The notes: generated from the sequence alone by a model not told the origin. A stretch of DNA of 64,000 bases from Arthrobacter sp. CDRTa11 (GCF_026427775.1 NZ_CP044532.1:806001-870000), one strand, 5' to 3'. Shown: positions 44,738-54,498, counted from the first letter of the stretch. Made by a program: numbers and translations.

Positions 44738-45391
44738 ATGATCCCTCGCAGACTCGCCCAGCTCTTTATCGGCCTCGCTATGTACGGCATCTCCCTTGCC
44801 ATTTTCATCCGGGCGGGCCTCGGACTGGATCCCTGGGACGTGTTCCATCAGGGCCTGGCGGAGAAGACCGGGCTCAGCATCGGCGCGGTGGTAATCATCG
44901 TGAGCTTCCTGGTGCTGCTGCTGTGGATCCCGCTGCGGCAATGGCCTGGGTTTGGCACGCTATGCAACGCGGTACTGGTCGGAGTGTTCGCGGACATTGG
45001 CCTGGCCCTGATCCCGGAGGTGTCCCACCTGGGCGGCCAGGTCGGGATGCTGGCCGGTGCCGTGCTGCTCAACGGGATCGCCTCGGCCTGCTACATCGGT
45101 GCCCGCTTCGGTCCTGGCGCCCGCGATGGCCTCATGACAGGCCTGGCCCGCCGGACCGGCTGGTCGGTCCGGATATCACGCACGCTGATCGAAGTAGTGG
45201 TGCTGGGTGCAGGATGGCTTCTCGGCGGTTCGGTGGGCGTTGGCACAGTGGTCTACGCGCTCGCCATTGGCCCCTTGGTGCAGCTGCTGCTGCCGTACTT
45301 TATGGTTCCGGAAGCTGCCCCGGTCCGTATACCTGCCGGGATCGAGGACGCTGAGACCGATTCACAGCCTCTTGGTGCCCTGCCCCGCTAA
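44738..45391 (+). CDS. YczE-family (YitT-like) membrane protein
   Basis: A 217-residue membrane protein with about five spans. The N-terminus RRLAQLFIGLAMYGISLAIFIRAGLGLDPWDVFHQGLA is the family signature, followed by GTLCNAVLVGVFADIGLALIP and GPGARDGLMTGLARRTGWSVR. Function is unknown. The divergent MocR-type regulator probably controls it. ATG 44738 (after GAGAG) is chosen. ATG 44711 is a real alternative, as a -10-like TATGTA at 44700-44705 would make it leaderless. Confidence 0.85.
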   Translation: MIPRRLAQLFIGLAMYGISLAIFIRAGLGLDPWDVFHQGLAEKTGLSIGAVVIIVSFLVLLLWIPLRQWPGFGTLCNAVLVGVFADIGLALIPEVSHLGGQVGMLAGAVLLNGIASACYIGARFGPGARDGLMTGLARRTGWSVRISRTLIEVVVLGAGWLLGGSVGVGTVVYALAIGPLVQLLLPYFMVPEAAPVRIPAGIEDAETDSQPLGALPR

Positions 45392-45432
45392 CACCAGACG
45401 CCTGTATCAAACACCTAGACACCGAACCGGAC

Positions 45433-46269
45433 CTACAGGAGAGGCAGGAGCGGCTGGCACTGAGGGCAGAAATAGATGTGCCGCTCCTCCTCGCCACCGG
45501 GTTTGCCCAGGACGTCGTGGCCAACATGCGTGCCGCATTTCAGGCACGGCCGATGTTCGCGGCCGTAGACCCAGTAGCCGGGCCTGCCCGCCTGCCTTCC
45601 CACCGGTAACCCGCGCGGGTTCAGGATGGTTACCCGGCGGCCGGACCCCAGGTTCACCTCCAGAAGCTGCTTGGCGTCCGTCATCAGGGTCTGCAGATCC
45701 TCAACGGCTGAAACAGGGGATGCCGGATGGACGCCGGAGAGGAAGCAAGCCTCGCAACGGTAAATATTGCCGATGCCCGCCAGGTTGCGCTGGTCCAGCA
45801 GCGCAACACCTATGGGCACGTCAGGGGCCGACCGGATCCGGCGTTCAGCCTCGGCCGGGTCCCAGTCGGGACCGAGCAGGTCAGGGCCGAGGTGGCCAAC
45901 CACCGAATCTTCGGCATCAGTGCGGACAACCTCCAGCACGCCGAGGGAAAATCCGACGGCGTCTGCCGCTGCCGTGCGGAGCACGCACCGTGCGGTGAAG
46001 CCGGGCTTGCGCCACCGTCCGCCCGCCGGGTACACCTGCCAGGCGCCTTCCATCTTGAGGTGCGAGTGGATGGTCAGTTTTTGCCCGTCCGGCCCCTGCA
46101 CCCTCATCAGCAGGTGCTTTCCGCGGGGGACCACCTCGCTGACCGTCCAGCCAGCCAGGTTGAGGGTGGCGAACCGCGGCACGCGGAAGTCGGAGGCTGT
46201 CAGCTCCTGCCCCGCCAGGGCCTGGTGCAGCTGGTTGGCGGCACGCCAGACTGAATCCCCCTCAGGCAC
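45433..46269 (-). CDS. nei: Fpg/Nei-family DNA glycosylase (endonuclease VIII-like)
   Basis: A 278-residue base-excision repair enzyme. After removal of Met it begins with Pro-Glu (MPEGDSVWRAANQL), the catalytic pair, as in Nei2-type members. The helix-two-turn-helix lies around LDQRNLAGIGNIYRCEACF, and a zinc finger (CLKCGTHVGHDVL...YFCPQCQ) closes the protein. It removes oxidised pyrimidines. It is downstream of, and overlaps by 8 bp, the lhr gene. This lhr-nei order is also found in mycobacteria and suggests cooperation in repair. Confidence 0.9.
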   Translation of the reverse strand: MPEGDSVWRAANQLHQALAGQELTASDFRVPRFATLNLAGWTVSEVVPRGKHLLMRVQGPDGQKLTIHSHLKMEGAWQVYPAGGRWRKPGFTARCVLRTAAADAVGFSLGVLEVVRTDAEDSVVGHLGPDLLGPDWDPAEAERRIRSAPDVPIGVALLDQRNLAGIGNIYRCEACFLSGVHPASPVSAVEDLQTLMTDAKQLLEVNLGSGRRVTILNPRGLPVGRQAGRPGYWVYGREHRPCLKCGTHVGHDVLGKPGGEEERHIYFCPQCQPLLPLL

Positions 46270-49200
46270 GGATTCTCAGGCCCTTAGGCGTGGAATAGGC
46301 CCCGGCTGCGGCCAAAGCACGGGCCACCGCTGTCTCCAGAATGTCGTGTCCATTGACCTTTTCCATCACCAGTTTGTCGATGGCTCCGCGGGTCACCACG
46401 CTCACCAATGCTGCTCCAGCGGCCGCCAGCACAGATTCGTCGTCGCTGAAAGCCAGGAGGGTTTTACCGCCTCGCTCCACATACAGCACCAGTGCGCCGT
46501 CCACCAGCACCACAAGGGCCCCGGCTTTCCGGCCTGGCCGGTGACCGGTGCCCGCCTCCTCGTTGAGGGCCGGCCAAGGAAGCCCCGCGCCGTAGGGGTT
46601 GGCGGGGTCGGTGGCGGCCAGCGCCAAGGCCGCCGGTTCCTTCTTCGCGAGCTGTGCGTCTTCGGAATACGTGCGGAGCCGGTCCACCGTTGCCGGAACC
46701 GCGAACTGGGCGGCGCCGAGGTGTTCAATGAAGTAGCCGCGGCGGCACCGGCCTGCTTCTTCCAGCCGGGCCAGCACTTTGTACATCAGGCCGAAGCCGC
46801 CCAGGATCTGTTCGGCCATGACCGAGCCCCGGGTCACCACTCCGTACCTGTCCAGCAGCAGCTCGGCGGTGGCCCGCGCGTGGATGGTGGGGTCCAGTTC
46901 CGGCGATGGCAGGGCCGACCAACGGCCCGCCGCCATGGGGGGAGTGGCTCCGGCCCCTGATGCCGAACCGTACCGTCCAACACCCGAAGGCCCCAGCCCG
47001 GGAGAGCCGAGCAGGCCAGTGCCATGTGAGCGGCCCAGGCGGCTCATCCGGGGTGCCCTGGCCCGAGGCGGACGGGCAACCTGGCGGTGCGCGGTGTGCC
47101 CGCCGGCGATCAGGGCCCGGACTGGTGCGAAAGTGTCCCCGGTGATCCGTCCCGCCCACGCGAGGTCCCACAGCGCCGAGACCACATCCTGATCGCTCAG
47201 CACCCTGTCCATACCGCCTGCGACGTCAGTCAACTGGCGGAAGAAATAACCGCCGCCGTTGTTCCGAAGGTGGTCAAGCAGCCGCTGCTGCGCATCACCG
47301 GGTTCGTACTCCAGGGCTGGATTCAGCGTCAGCTCAGCGGACTCTGCCAGATGGAGGCTGATCCAGCCGTCGTTCCCGGGCAGCGAACCGGCCCCGGACC
47401 ACAGGACCTCGCCGGCCGCCATCAGCTCATCCAGCATGGCGGGCTGGTAATTGGAGACCCTGCTGGCCAGGACCAGCGGTTCCCACGCAGACGCCGGGAC
47501 GGGCACACCGGAGAGCTGGTCAATGGCGGTGACGATGCCGTCCAGTCCCCGCAACGTTGGCTGGCTCCGTCCGGCGCCCGGCGTCTGGACGTGTTGCCAT
47601 GCGGGAAGGAACCGGCCGTAGGCGGCGCCATCCACCGGCTCCACCTCGGCCCGGAGCGCAGCCAAGGACCGGCGCCGCAGCTTCCGGAGGACCTCGGCGT
47701 CGCACCACTCGCTGACGGTGTGCTGCGGCACCATGACCGCAGGCACGACCCCTGGCATTCCATCGTGCGCAGCTTCGTACCCATCAGCCGTCGCAGATCC
47801 CGACGCAGATTCCGGTCCATCTCCCGCCGCAGGTTCCGGTCCATTTCCCGCCGGGGGAGCGTGCGGGCGGAATTCCCCTTCCACCACACGGCCGTCCGCC
47901 GCCAGACGTTTCAGGGCGGTGGCGACGACGGCGACGCCGAGTCCCAGCCTGGCGGCTGCTTCATCTGCGGTGAAGGGTCCGTGCGTGCGGGCAAAACGTG
48001 ACACCAGGTCGCCGAGAGGGTCGTCCACTGGCTCAAGGAAGGCGAGCGGGACGCCCATGGGCAGCGGTACGCCGATGGCGTCCCGTAGCCGGGCGGCATC
48101 CTCCACGGCGGCGAAGCGCTCCACGCCTGCCAGATTCACCCGGATGGCGCGGTGTGCCCGCTGCAGGGCAACAAGGTGCCCGGCCGCTACGCTGGCACTT
48201 GCGTGCGGGCTGTCCGCCTCGGTCCCGTCATCTGTTCCAGCCGCGCCGGCAAGCCCCAGGGCTGAGCCGGGTTCCGCCGCCGCCCCGGCACCCGGAGCGC
48301 CGGCTTCTGCGCCGACGTCGGCCGTCCCGGTATTCGGGTCACCCTCGAGCCGGGCGGCGACCTCCTCCGGAGCCAACGGCCCCAGTAGCCGGAGCAGGTC
48401 CGCCACGCCTTCGATGCCACGGGCCCGCCGTCCGGGGGCAAGGCGCTGGAGTTCGCGCTCGGTGGCTTCGATGACCCTGGCGTCCAGCAGTTCCCTGAGT
48501 TCAACCCGGCCAAGGAGTTCGTTCAGGAGCGTCGAGTCCAGGGCAAGTGCCGCGGCCCGGCGTTCCGCCAGCGGGGAGTCGCCTTCGTACAGGAACTGTG
48601 CAACGTATCCGAACAGCAGGGATTTGGCGAAGGGGGAGGGCTGCTGGGTGGTGGTCTCCACAATCCGCAGCTCGCGGCGCTCCACGGACGCGGCAATGTC
48701 CTTCAGCGCCGGGAGATCGTAAACGTCCTGCAGGCATTCCCGGACAGTTTCCAGGACGATGGGGAACGTGGGGTACTTCCGTGCCACGTCCAGCAGCTGG
48801 GCCGACCGCTGGCGCTGCTGCCAGAGGGGCTGGCGCTTGCCCGGCGTCTGGCGGGGGAGCAGCAGGGCGCGGGCGGCGCATTCGCGGAATCGCGAGGCGA
48901 ACAGGGCGCTCCCGCCCACTTCGGCTGTGACGATCTGCTCCAGCTCTTCGGGATCAAAGAGGAACAGTTCTGCCCCGGGCGGCTCATCCTCCATCATCGG
49001 GACACGAAGGACTATGCCGTCATCGGCAGCCATCGCGGAGCCGTCCAGGCCGTAGCGCTGGTGCAGGCGTTGTCCGACGGCGAGTGCCCAGGGTGCGTGG
49101 ACGGGCATGCCAAATGGACTGTGCAGGATGACCCGCCAGTCGCCCAGTTCGTCATGGAACCGTTCCACCACCAGGGTGGTGTCGCTGGGAACAACCTCGG

Positions 49201-51379
49201 TGGCGAGCTTCTGTTCCTCCAGGTATTGGATGAGGTTGTTCGCGGCGAACTGGTCCAGGCCGCTCGCTGTGCAGCGCTCCGCGGCAGGGCCGGGGTCCGC
49301 CGCGGACAGCTCCCGCACAAAGGCGCCCAGCGCCCGGCCCAGGTCTATGGGACGACCCAGCGAATCGCCTTTCCAGAAGGGAAGCTTGCCCGGCTGCCCG
49401 AAGGCCGGAGACACAAGGACCCTGTCATGGGTGATGTCCTCGATCTTCCAGCTGGTGGCACCAAGGGCGAAGATATCGCCCACCCTGGACTCGTAGACCA
49501 TTTCCTCGTCCAGTTCGCCAACCCGCCGGCCGCCTTTCGCCGGGGACGCCGGGGATGGAGCCTTTCCGTCCCCCCTTCCGTTGGCGTTCCTGCCGTCGGA
49601 AGGGGAGGCGCTGCCCTCAACTTCCGTACCGATGATGTAGACACCGAACAGGCCGCGGTCCGGGATGGTTCCGCCGGAGGTCACCGCCAGCCTCTGTGCC
49701 CCCGGCCTGCCTTCAATGGTTCCGGCGTTGCGGTCCCAGATGATCCGGGGCCGCAGTTCGGCGAATTCGTCGGAGGGGTAGCGGCCGGCCAGCAGGTCCA
49801 GCGTTGCTTCATAGGCCGAACGGGGGAGGGACGCGAAGGGGGCGGACCTTCGGACTGTGGAGAACCATTCCTCGACGTCGATGCTGCCCAGAGCCGTAGC
49901 GGCCACTGTCTGCTGCGCCAGGATGTCCAACGGATTGGCGGGGACGCTGAGCCGTTCGATCTTCCCTTCGAGCATCCTTTCCACTGTGATGGCGGTGTGC
50001 ACAAGGTCCGCCCGGTGCTTGGGGAACAGCACACCCTGCGATATTTCCCCCACCTGGTGCCCGGCACGGCCCACACGCTGTAGCCCGCTGGCCACAGACG
50101 GCGGGGATTCAACCTGAACCACCAGGTCCACCGCCCCCATGTCGATGCCGAGTTCCAGCGAGGACGTTGCCACCACGCAGCGCAGCCGCCCGGACTTGAG
50201 ATCATCCTCAATCAGTGCCCGCTGGTCCTTGGATACTGAGCCATGATGTGCGCGGGCAAGCACCGGATCTGCTCCGGTGGTGCTGCCGGCCTGGGCCATC
50301 ATGTGGGCCGGCGTGGCCGTCGAGGCAGGCACTCCTGGAACTGCCGGGGGAGGACCGTCCCAGCCACCTCCCACTGCCACCAGCTGCCGTTCCGCATAAA
50401 TTTCATTCAGCCTTGCAGTCAGCCGCTCCGCCAGGCGCCGGGAATTGGCAAAGACGATGGTGGATTGGTTGTCCAGCACCAGGTCAACGATTTTTTCCTC
50501 GACGTGGGGCCAGATGGAGGCCTGCGGCTGCAGCCCCGAGGCCGGTCCGGAGTCATGGGCGGCGGCCGCGGCCTGGAGATCGGACATGTCCTCCACCGGA
50601 ACGGAGACTGTCAGGTCCCAGTTCTTGCGGGAAGGCGGCGCCACAATCTGCACAGGGGCGGAACCCGCGAGGAACTGAGCCACCAGCTCCCGCGGCTCCA
50701 CGGTGGCTGACAGCCCGATCCTCTGCGCAGGTTGAGGCAGCAGCGCGTCCAGCCGCTCGAGGGAGACCGCCAGGTGCGCGCCGCGTTTGGTCCCGGCCAC
50801 GGCATGGACCTCGTCAACAATGATGGTGTCCACTTCAGAGAGGGTCTCCCGGGCCCTGGACGTGAGCATCAGGAACAGCGATTCAGGCGTGGTGATGAGG
50901 ATGTCCGGCGGGTTGCTGAGCAGTGAGCGCCGGTCCGCGGCCGTGGTGTCACCGGACCGGACCCCAACGGTGATAAGCGGAGCCGGAAGCCCCAGTCTCT
51001 TGGCGGTCTGCGTGATGCCGATCAACGGCGAGCGGAGGTTCCGCTCCACGTCCACGCCCAGTGCCTTCAGGGGCGAGATGTAGAGCACGCGCGTCTTGCG
51101 CTTGGGCGCCCGCGGACGCCTGCCCTTCCCTTGCAGGGCGTCCGCGGGCAGTTCCTGCACAGGAGCGGGGGCCGAAACGAGCAGGCGGTCCAGGGCCCAG
51201 AGGAACGCCGCGAGCGTCTTTCCGGAGCCGGTTGGGGCCACCACCAAAGCGTGCGAACCGGAAGAGATGGCATCCCAGGCGCCGTTCTGGGCAGGAGTAG
51301 GTTCCGGGAAGGCACCCAGGAACCACTCACGGGTGGGCTGGCTGAAGCGGCCCATAGGCGCTCCCAAATGCTCCTGCAT
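46262..51379 (-). CDS. lhr: Large helicase-related protein (Lhr), long form
   Basis: A 1705-residue superfamily 2 DNA helicase. Helicase core: Walker A APTGSGKT (48-55), DEVH box (189-192), SAT in RIGLSATVEPRELV and a C-terminal RecA lobe with IVFANSRRLAERL and LQRVGRAGHQVGEISQG. A winged helix and Lhr-core barrel follow, then the large Lhr-CTD. Disordered Ala/Gly/Asp-rich inserts appear near 1030-1080 and 1185-1210, the latter from a 24-bp tandem repeat. Lhr is a 3'-5' DNA/RNA-hybrid translocase linked to repair. It overlaps the nei gene by 8 bp. Confidence 0.93.
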   Translation of the reverse strand: MQEHLGAPMGRFSQPTREWFLGAFPEPTPAQNGAWDAISSGSHALVVAPTGSGKTLAAFLWALDRLLVSAPAPVQELPADALQGKGRRPRAPKRKTRVLYISPLKALGVDVERNLRSPLIGITQTAKRLGLPAPLITVGVRSGDTTAADRRSLLSNPPDILITTPESLFLMLTSRARETLSEVDTIIVDEVHAVAGTKRGAHLAVSLERLDALLPQPAQRIGLSATVEPRELVAQFLAGSAPVQIVAPPSRKNWDLTVSVPVEDMSDLQAAAAAHDSGPASGLQPQASIWPHVEEKIVDLVLDNQSTIVFANSRRLAERLTARLNEIYAERQLVAVGGGWDGPPPAVPGVPASTATPAHMMAQAGSTTGADPVLARAHHGSVSKDQRALIEDDLKSGRLRCVVATSSLELGIDMGAVDLVVQVESPPSVASGLQRVGRAGHQVGEISQGVLFPKHRADLVHTAITVERMLEGKIERLSVPANPLDILAQQTVAATALGSIDVEEWFSTVRRSAPFASLPRSAYEATLDLLAGRYPSDEFAELRPRIIWDRNAGTIEGRPGAQRLAVTSGGTIPDRGLFGVYIIGTEVEGSASPSDGRNANGRGDGKAPSPASPAKGGRRVGELDEEMVYESRVGDIFALGATSWKIEDITHDRVLVSPAFGQPGKLPFWKGDSLGRPIDLGRALGAFVRELSAADPGPAAERCTASGLDQFAANNLIQYLEEQKLATEVVPSDTTLVVERFHDELGDWRVILHSPFGMPVHAPWALAVGQRLHQRYGLDGSAMAADDGIVLRVPMMEDEPPGAELFLFDPEELEQIVTAEVGGSALFASRFRECAARALLLPRQTPGKRQPLWQQRQRSAQLLDVARKYPTFPIVLETVRECLQDVYDLPALKDIAASVERRELRIVETTTQQPSPFAKSLLFGYVAQFLYEGDSPLAERRAAALALDSTLLNELLGRVELRELLDARVIEATERELQRLAPGRRARGIEGVADLLRLLGPLAPEEVAARLEGDPNTGTADVGAEAGAPGAGAAAEPGSALGLAGAAGTDDGTEADSPHASASVAAGHLVALQRAHRAIRVNLAGVERFAAVEDAARLRDAIGVPLPMGVPLAFLEPVDDPLGDLVSRFARTHGPFTADEAAARLGLGVAVVATALKRLAADGRVVEGEFRPHAPPAGNGPEPAAGDGPESASGSATADGYEAAHDGMPGVVPAVMVPQHTVSEWCDAEVLRKLRRRSLAALRAEVEPVDGAAYGRFLPAWQHVQTPGAGRSQPTLRGLDGIVTAIDQLSGVPVPASAWEPLVLASRVSNYQPAMLDELMAAGEVLWSGAGSLPGNDGWISLHLAESAELTLNPALEYEPGDAQQRLLDHLRNNGGGYFFRQLTDVAGGMDRVLSDQDVVSALWDLAWAGRITGDTFAPVRALIAGGHTAHRQVARPPRARAPRMSRLGRSHGTGLLGSPGLGPSGVGRYGSASGAGATPPMAAGRWSALPSPELDPTIHARATAELLLDRYGVVTRGSVMAEQILGGFGLMYKVLARLEEAGRCRRGYFIEHLGAAQFAVPATVDRLRTYSEDAQLAKKEPAALALAATDPANPYGAGLPWPALNEEAGTGHRPGRKAGALVVLVDGALVLYVERGGKTLLAFSDDESVLAAAGAALVSVVTRGAIDKLVMEKVNGHDILETAVARALAAAGAYSTPKGLRIRA
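47810..47857 (-). repeat. 24-bp tandem repeat inside lhr
   Basis: Two adjacent 24-bp units (47810-47833 and 47834-47857) share TTCCGGTCCAT and the following C/T-rich run. They encode part of a Gly/Glu/Pro/Ala/Ser-rich linker and keep the frame. Confidence 0.75.
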
Positions 51380-51478
51380 GACTCCATCATGCCCTACCCC
51401 ACCGACAGAATTACCTGCCCCGTCGACGGCGGCACGGAGCCGTCAGCTTCTCCACTTCCCTGCTCAGAAAACGGCTGC

Positions 51479-53104
51479 TCAAACGTGCTCGATGGGAGGC
51501 AGATCCTTCGTGGCAGGGCCTTCCAGTTGCGTGCCGTCGCTGTTGAAGCGGGACCCGTGGAGAGGGCAGTCCCAGGTCATTTCGTTGTCGTTCCAGTGGA
51601 CGATTCCGCCCAAATGGGTGCAGACGGCGGACAGCCGGCATGTTGTTCCGTTGACCGTGGCAGCTGCCACCGGCCGGACACCCTCGCGGTAAACCACTCC
51701 TTCGCCCTCTGCCGGTTCGACAGCGGCCTGCGGGCCGGCACCAGCAGTTTCAAGACCCGCGGACTCAACGTCCGCACCCGGCACCATACCGGTGTCCGGC
51801 GCCCCGGTGGCGTCGGGCTGGGCGCCTGCCGCCGCCGTCGTCTGCTCCTTGTGTCCGTCACCGCCACTGGCTGCCACGTGTCCCCAGTCGGTGGCCAGCT
51901 TGGCTGCGACGCCGGCATTGAGCGCCACGGTGGACCAGGCGCCGGAAGCGGTGGGGCCATGGTGGCGGAGCGTGTCAGCCCAAGGGAGCTGGCCACCCAA
52001 CATGTCGCCGGAGATGCCCAGCGCCGCGGCCACTGCGTTGGTCATACCCCACTTGTTGTAGCCCGTGCCTACGTAGACATGCCCCCGGCCTCGTGGCAGT
52101 TTGCCAAAGAACGGCATGAGGCTGGTGGGCTGGTAGTCCTGTGCTGACCACGTGTGGGTGGTGACAGCGCCGGGAAACTGCTCCCCGGCCCACTGCAGCA
52201 GCCCGGACAGGTGTTCCCGCTCCGATTTTGCCCGCCCCACCGGATGCCCGTGCCCTCCGACCAGCAGGAGCCTGCGGCCGTCAGCCTCGTAGTCGCGCAG
52301 GGAATGCGTGGGCTGCTCCACCGATATATACATTCCCGGCGGCGGCACCTGGTCCGCGGGCAGCTCCAGGGCGGCGGCGTAAGAGCGGCTGGGCTTGAGC
52401 TTGGCGAAGTACAGGCCCCGGTCAAGAATCGGTGTGCCGGTTGCCAGCACCACCTCTTTGGTGGTCACGGTTCCAAGGTCAGTGTGCACGGTTGCCGGGC
52501 TGCTTGCGGTAACGTCCCGCACGCGCACCCCCGAAACAATGGTGCCGCCGCGCGCGCGGAGATCGGCCAGCAGGGTGTCCAGGACCTGCATCGGGTTGAT
52601 CTGGGCCTGGGCGGCAAGCCGAACGGCGCCATGCACCGGGAACGGCAGCCCGGCGTCGCGCACGTATTCCACTTCGAGGCCACCGGCGGTGGCGGCGTCC
52701 CGTTCGGCACGGACGGAGTCCGCGCCGCTGGCTGTGGTGGCATAGGTGTAGGCGTCCCGCCGCTGGTATGGCACGTTGTTTTCGTCCAGATAGCGAAGCA
52801 GCCAGGCCTGGCCCTCCTTGTTGGCCTCCACATAGGCGCTGAGTTGCTTTTTGGAGTAGTGCTTGGACAGGCCGGACAGTACGGTGCCCTGAAGCAGGGT
52901 GACCTTCGCCGTGGTGTTTCCCGTGGTGACAGCGCCGGGGAACCGGGCTTCCAGGACCAGGACCTTCTGCCCGGACCGGGCAAGGAGCAGTGCCGTGACC
53001 AGCCCGGTCAGGCCGGCCCCGGCCACTACGGTGTCGTAACTGTCTCCGGCCGGAAAGGTATCAGAAGTAAATGATTCCCCGCGGTCCAACCAAAGTGACG
53101 TCAT
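51479..53104 (-). CDS. FAD-dependent oxidoreductase with C-terminal Rieske domain
   Basis: A 541-residue fusion. The N-terminal part is a DAO-type FAD enzyme (VVAGAGLTGLVTALLLARSGQKVLVLEA near residues 26-53). A disordered Ala/Gly/Pro insert spans about 405-460. The Rieske [2Fe-2S] domain has C495-x-H497 and C513-x2-H516 (CTHLGG and CPLHGSRF). Such fusions occur in many bacteria, often with stress genes, but the substrate is unknown. It is cytoplasmic by sequence. The 190-bp region upstream, shared with the DUF4383 gene, holds a perfect palindrome. Confidence 0.88.
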   Translation of the reverse strand: MTSLWLDRGESFTSDTFPAGDSYDTVVAGAGLTGLVTALLLARSGQKVLVLEARFPGAVTTGNTTAKVTLLQGTVLSGLSKHYSKKQLSAYVEANKEGQAWLLRYLDENNVPYQRRDAYTYATTASGADSVRAERDAATAGGLEVEYVRDAGLPFPVHGAVRLAAQAQINPMQVLDTLLADLRARGGTIVSGVRVRDVTASSPATVHTDLGTVTTKEVVLATGTPILDRGLYFAKLKPSRSYAAALELPADQVPPPGMYISVEQPTHSLRDYEADGRRLLLVGGHGHPVGRAKSEREHLSGLLQWAGEQFPGAVTTHTWSAQDYQPTSLMPFFGKLPRGRGHVYVGTGYNKWGMTNAVAAALGISGDMLGGQLPWADTLRHHGPTASGAWSTVALNAGVAAKLATDWGHVAASGGDGHKEQTTAAAGAQPDATGAPDTGMVPGADVESAGLETAGAGPQAAVEPAEGEGVVYREGVRPVAAATVNGTTCRLSAVCTHLGGIVHWNDNEMTWDCPLHGSRFNSDGTQLEGPATKDLPPIEHV

Positions 53105-53196
53105 GCAAGCTCAACCTGCCTCCGGTCTGCGGCCCTGCAAAGCGGCCATTTGTGATGGGTCCGTTATATCGGCCTAAAGACTCATCGTGGATTTGA

Positions 53197-53208
53197 TAAG
53201 TATACTTA
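53197..53208. promoter_or_regulatory. Perfect palindrome in divergent promoter region
   Basis: TAAGTATACTTA is a perfect 12-bp palindrome between the FAD/Rieske gene and the DUF4383 gene. It contains a -10-like TATACT. It may be an operator for a dimeric regulator, which is not encoded next to it. Confidence 0.45.
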
Positions 53209-53294
53209 CGATGTCGGAGTTTAAGTCCATGATGTTGACTCAACCCGGCGACGCATCATGTGCAGTTCAACGACAAATAGATCCAGGAGTGATC

Positions 53295-53765
53295 ATGACA
53301 TCCATGAGTTCCGGTCGTACCGTCGGCCGAACCAACATCCAGAAGGCCTCCCTGGCCGTGGGCGCTGTTTTCCTCTTGGTGGGCGTTCTGGGATTCATTC
53401 CCGGCATCACCACCAACTACGCGGCCCTTGGCATGGCAGGCCCCGCCTCTCAGGCGCTGTTGCTGGGAATTTTCCAGGTCTCGATTCTCCACAACATCGT
53501 TCACCTGCTCTTTGGCGCAGCAGGAATCGCCATGGCCCGCACCGCCGCGCAGTCCAGGAACTTCCTGCTGGTGGGCGGCGCCGTCTACCTGGTTCTGTGG
53601 CTCTATGGCCTGCTGATCGGCCACGAGACGCCGGCGAACTTTGTTCCGTTCAATACGGCTGACAACTGGCTGCACCTGATCCTGGGCCTGGCCATGATTG
53701 CGCTGGGCGTGGCCCTGTCCCGCGGCCCGTCAAGGGCCGGCCGGACCACCACCACAGCCCACTAG
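53295..53765 (+). CDS. DUF4383 membrane protein
   Basis: A 156-residue protein with four predicted spans. It shows the DUF4383 layout: QKASLAVGAVFLLVGVLGFIPGI, then LLGIFQVSILHNIVHLLFGAAGIAMAR, a third span with VYLVLWLYGLLIG and a fourth at DNWLHLILGLAMIALGVAL. Function is unknown; it is common in actinobacteria and often stress-induced. AGGAGTG precedes ATG 53295. The upstream frame is open but low in coding quality. Confidence 0.8.
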   Translation: MTSMSSGRTVGRTNIQKASLAVGAVFLLVGVLGFIPGITTNYAALGMAGPASQALLLGIFQVSILHNIVHLLFGAAGIAMARTAAQSRNFLLVGGAVYLVLWLYGLLIGHETPANFVPFNTADNWLHLILGLAMIALGVALSRGPSRAGRTTTTAH

Positions 53766-53817
53766 CGGCCGTTCACTCCAGCCGGCCCGTCCAATCGGCA
53801 CTTCCAGCCGGCAGGAA

Positions 53818-54441
53818 TCAGGCCGGCTGGAAGGGGCCGATGGTCAGCAGTTCGATGGCCGCGTTAGTGCATGCCTGGGTGGGCTGCGCCAGGAACAGGG
53901 AGGCAGTGTCTTCCGGAGGATAGATCCGGTAGCCTGCCGCATCCGTCCTGGTGCAGTCCGTGTAGTTGCCGGCATTGGTGTAGCGGAGCACCGCAGAACC
54001 AGCCTTGCCCGGAGCCAGCAGTACGTCGGCAACCGGTACCGTTTCATCACGTTTCGCGGGGGCTCCAATGGGGCCACCCGCGGCGTCGGCGGCGAGGGAC
54101 ACGCCGGGGAACCCCCTGAGCAGGCACGGCTCGCTGCCGGTGTTGGTGAGGATGAGGTTCATATAGACGCTTCCCGCCGCTCCACCGCCGGAGGCATCTG
54201 TGGCTGCCGAGAGGCTCCCGGCCTTGCAGAGCGCCGGCCCCGTTAGGGCGGACGTGGTGGCCGACGGCGTCTGTGGCGCAGTCGGCGATGCGGAAGTTGT
54301 GGCCGGGCTGGCGCCGCCGGTGCCGGGCTCCGTTGTCCCCTGTGTCTGCGGCTGGCTCGGACCGCAGGCGGTGAGCATCAGTGCCGCTGCGGCGATCGCC
54401 GTCGTAAAAACAAACCCGTGTAACCCTCGCTGAGACCTCAT
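53818..54441 (-). CDS. DUF4232 lipoprotein
   Basis: A 207-residue exported lipoprotein. The signal sequence GFVFTTAIAAAALMLTAC ends in a lipobox. A Thr/Ser/Pro-rich linker (GTTEPGTGGASPATTSASPT) follows, then a DUF4232 beta-sandwich (about 75-207) with two Cys-containing loops (SEPCLLRGFPGVSL and YTDCTRTD). ATG 54441 is selected since it opens the signal peptide; the extension upstream is unlikely. Function is unknown, and it may bind envelope or extracellular ligands. Confidence 0.82.
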   Translation of the reverse strand: MRSQRGLHGFVFTTAIAAAALMLTACGPSQPQTQGTTEPGTGGASPATTSASPTAPQTPSATTSALTGPALCKAGSLSAATDASGGGAAGSVYMNLILTNTGSEPCLLRGFPGVSLAADAAGGPIGAPAKRDETVPVADVLLAPGKAGSAVLRYTNAGNYTDCTRTDAAGYRIYPPEDTASLFLAQPTQACTNAAIELLTIGPFQPA

Positions 54442-54498
54442 GCCCCAACCATTGCGGCCAGTGTGGCAGGAGTCAACGATGCCACGAGCAAGAATGGT

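Noticed and set aside
49061..50083. 340-codon plus-strand frame inside lhr
   Set aside because: Lies wholly antisense to conserved helicase motifs and has no family features.
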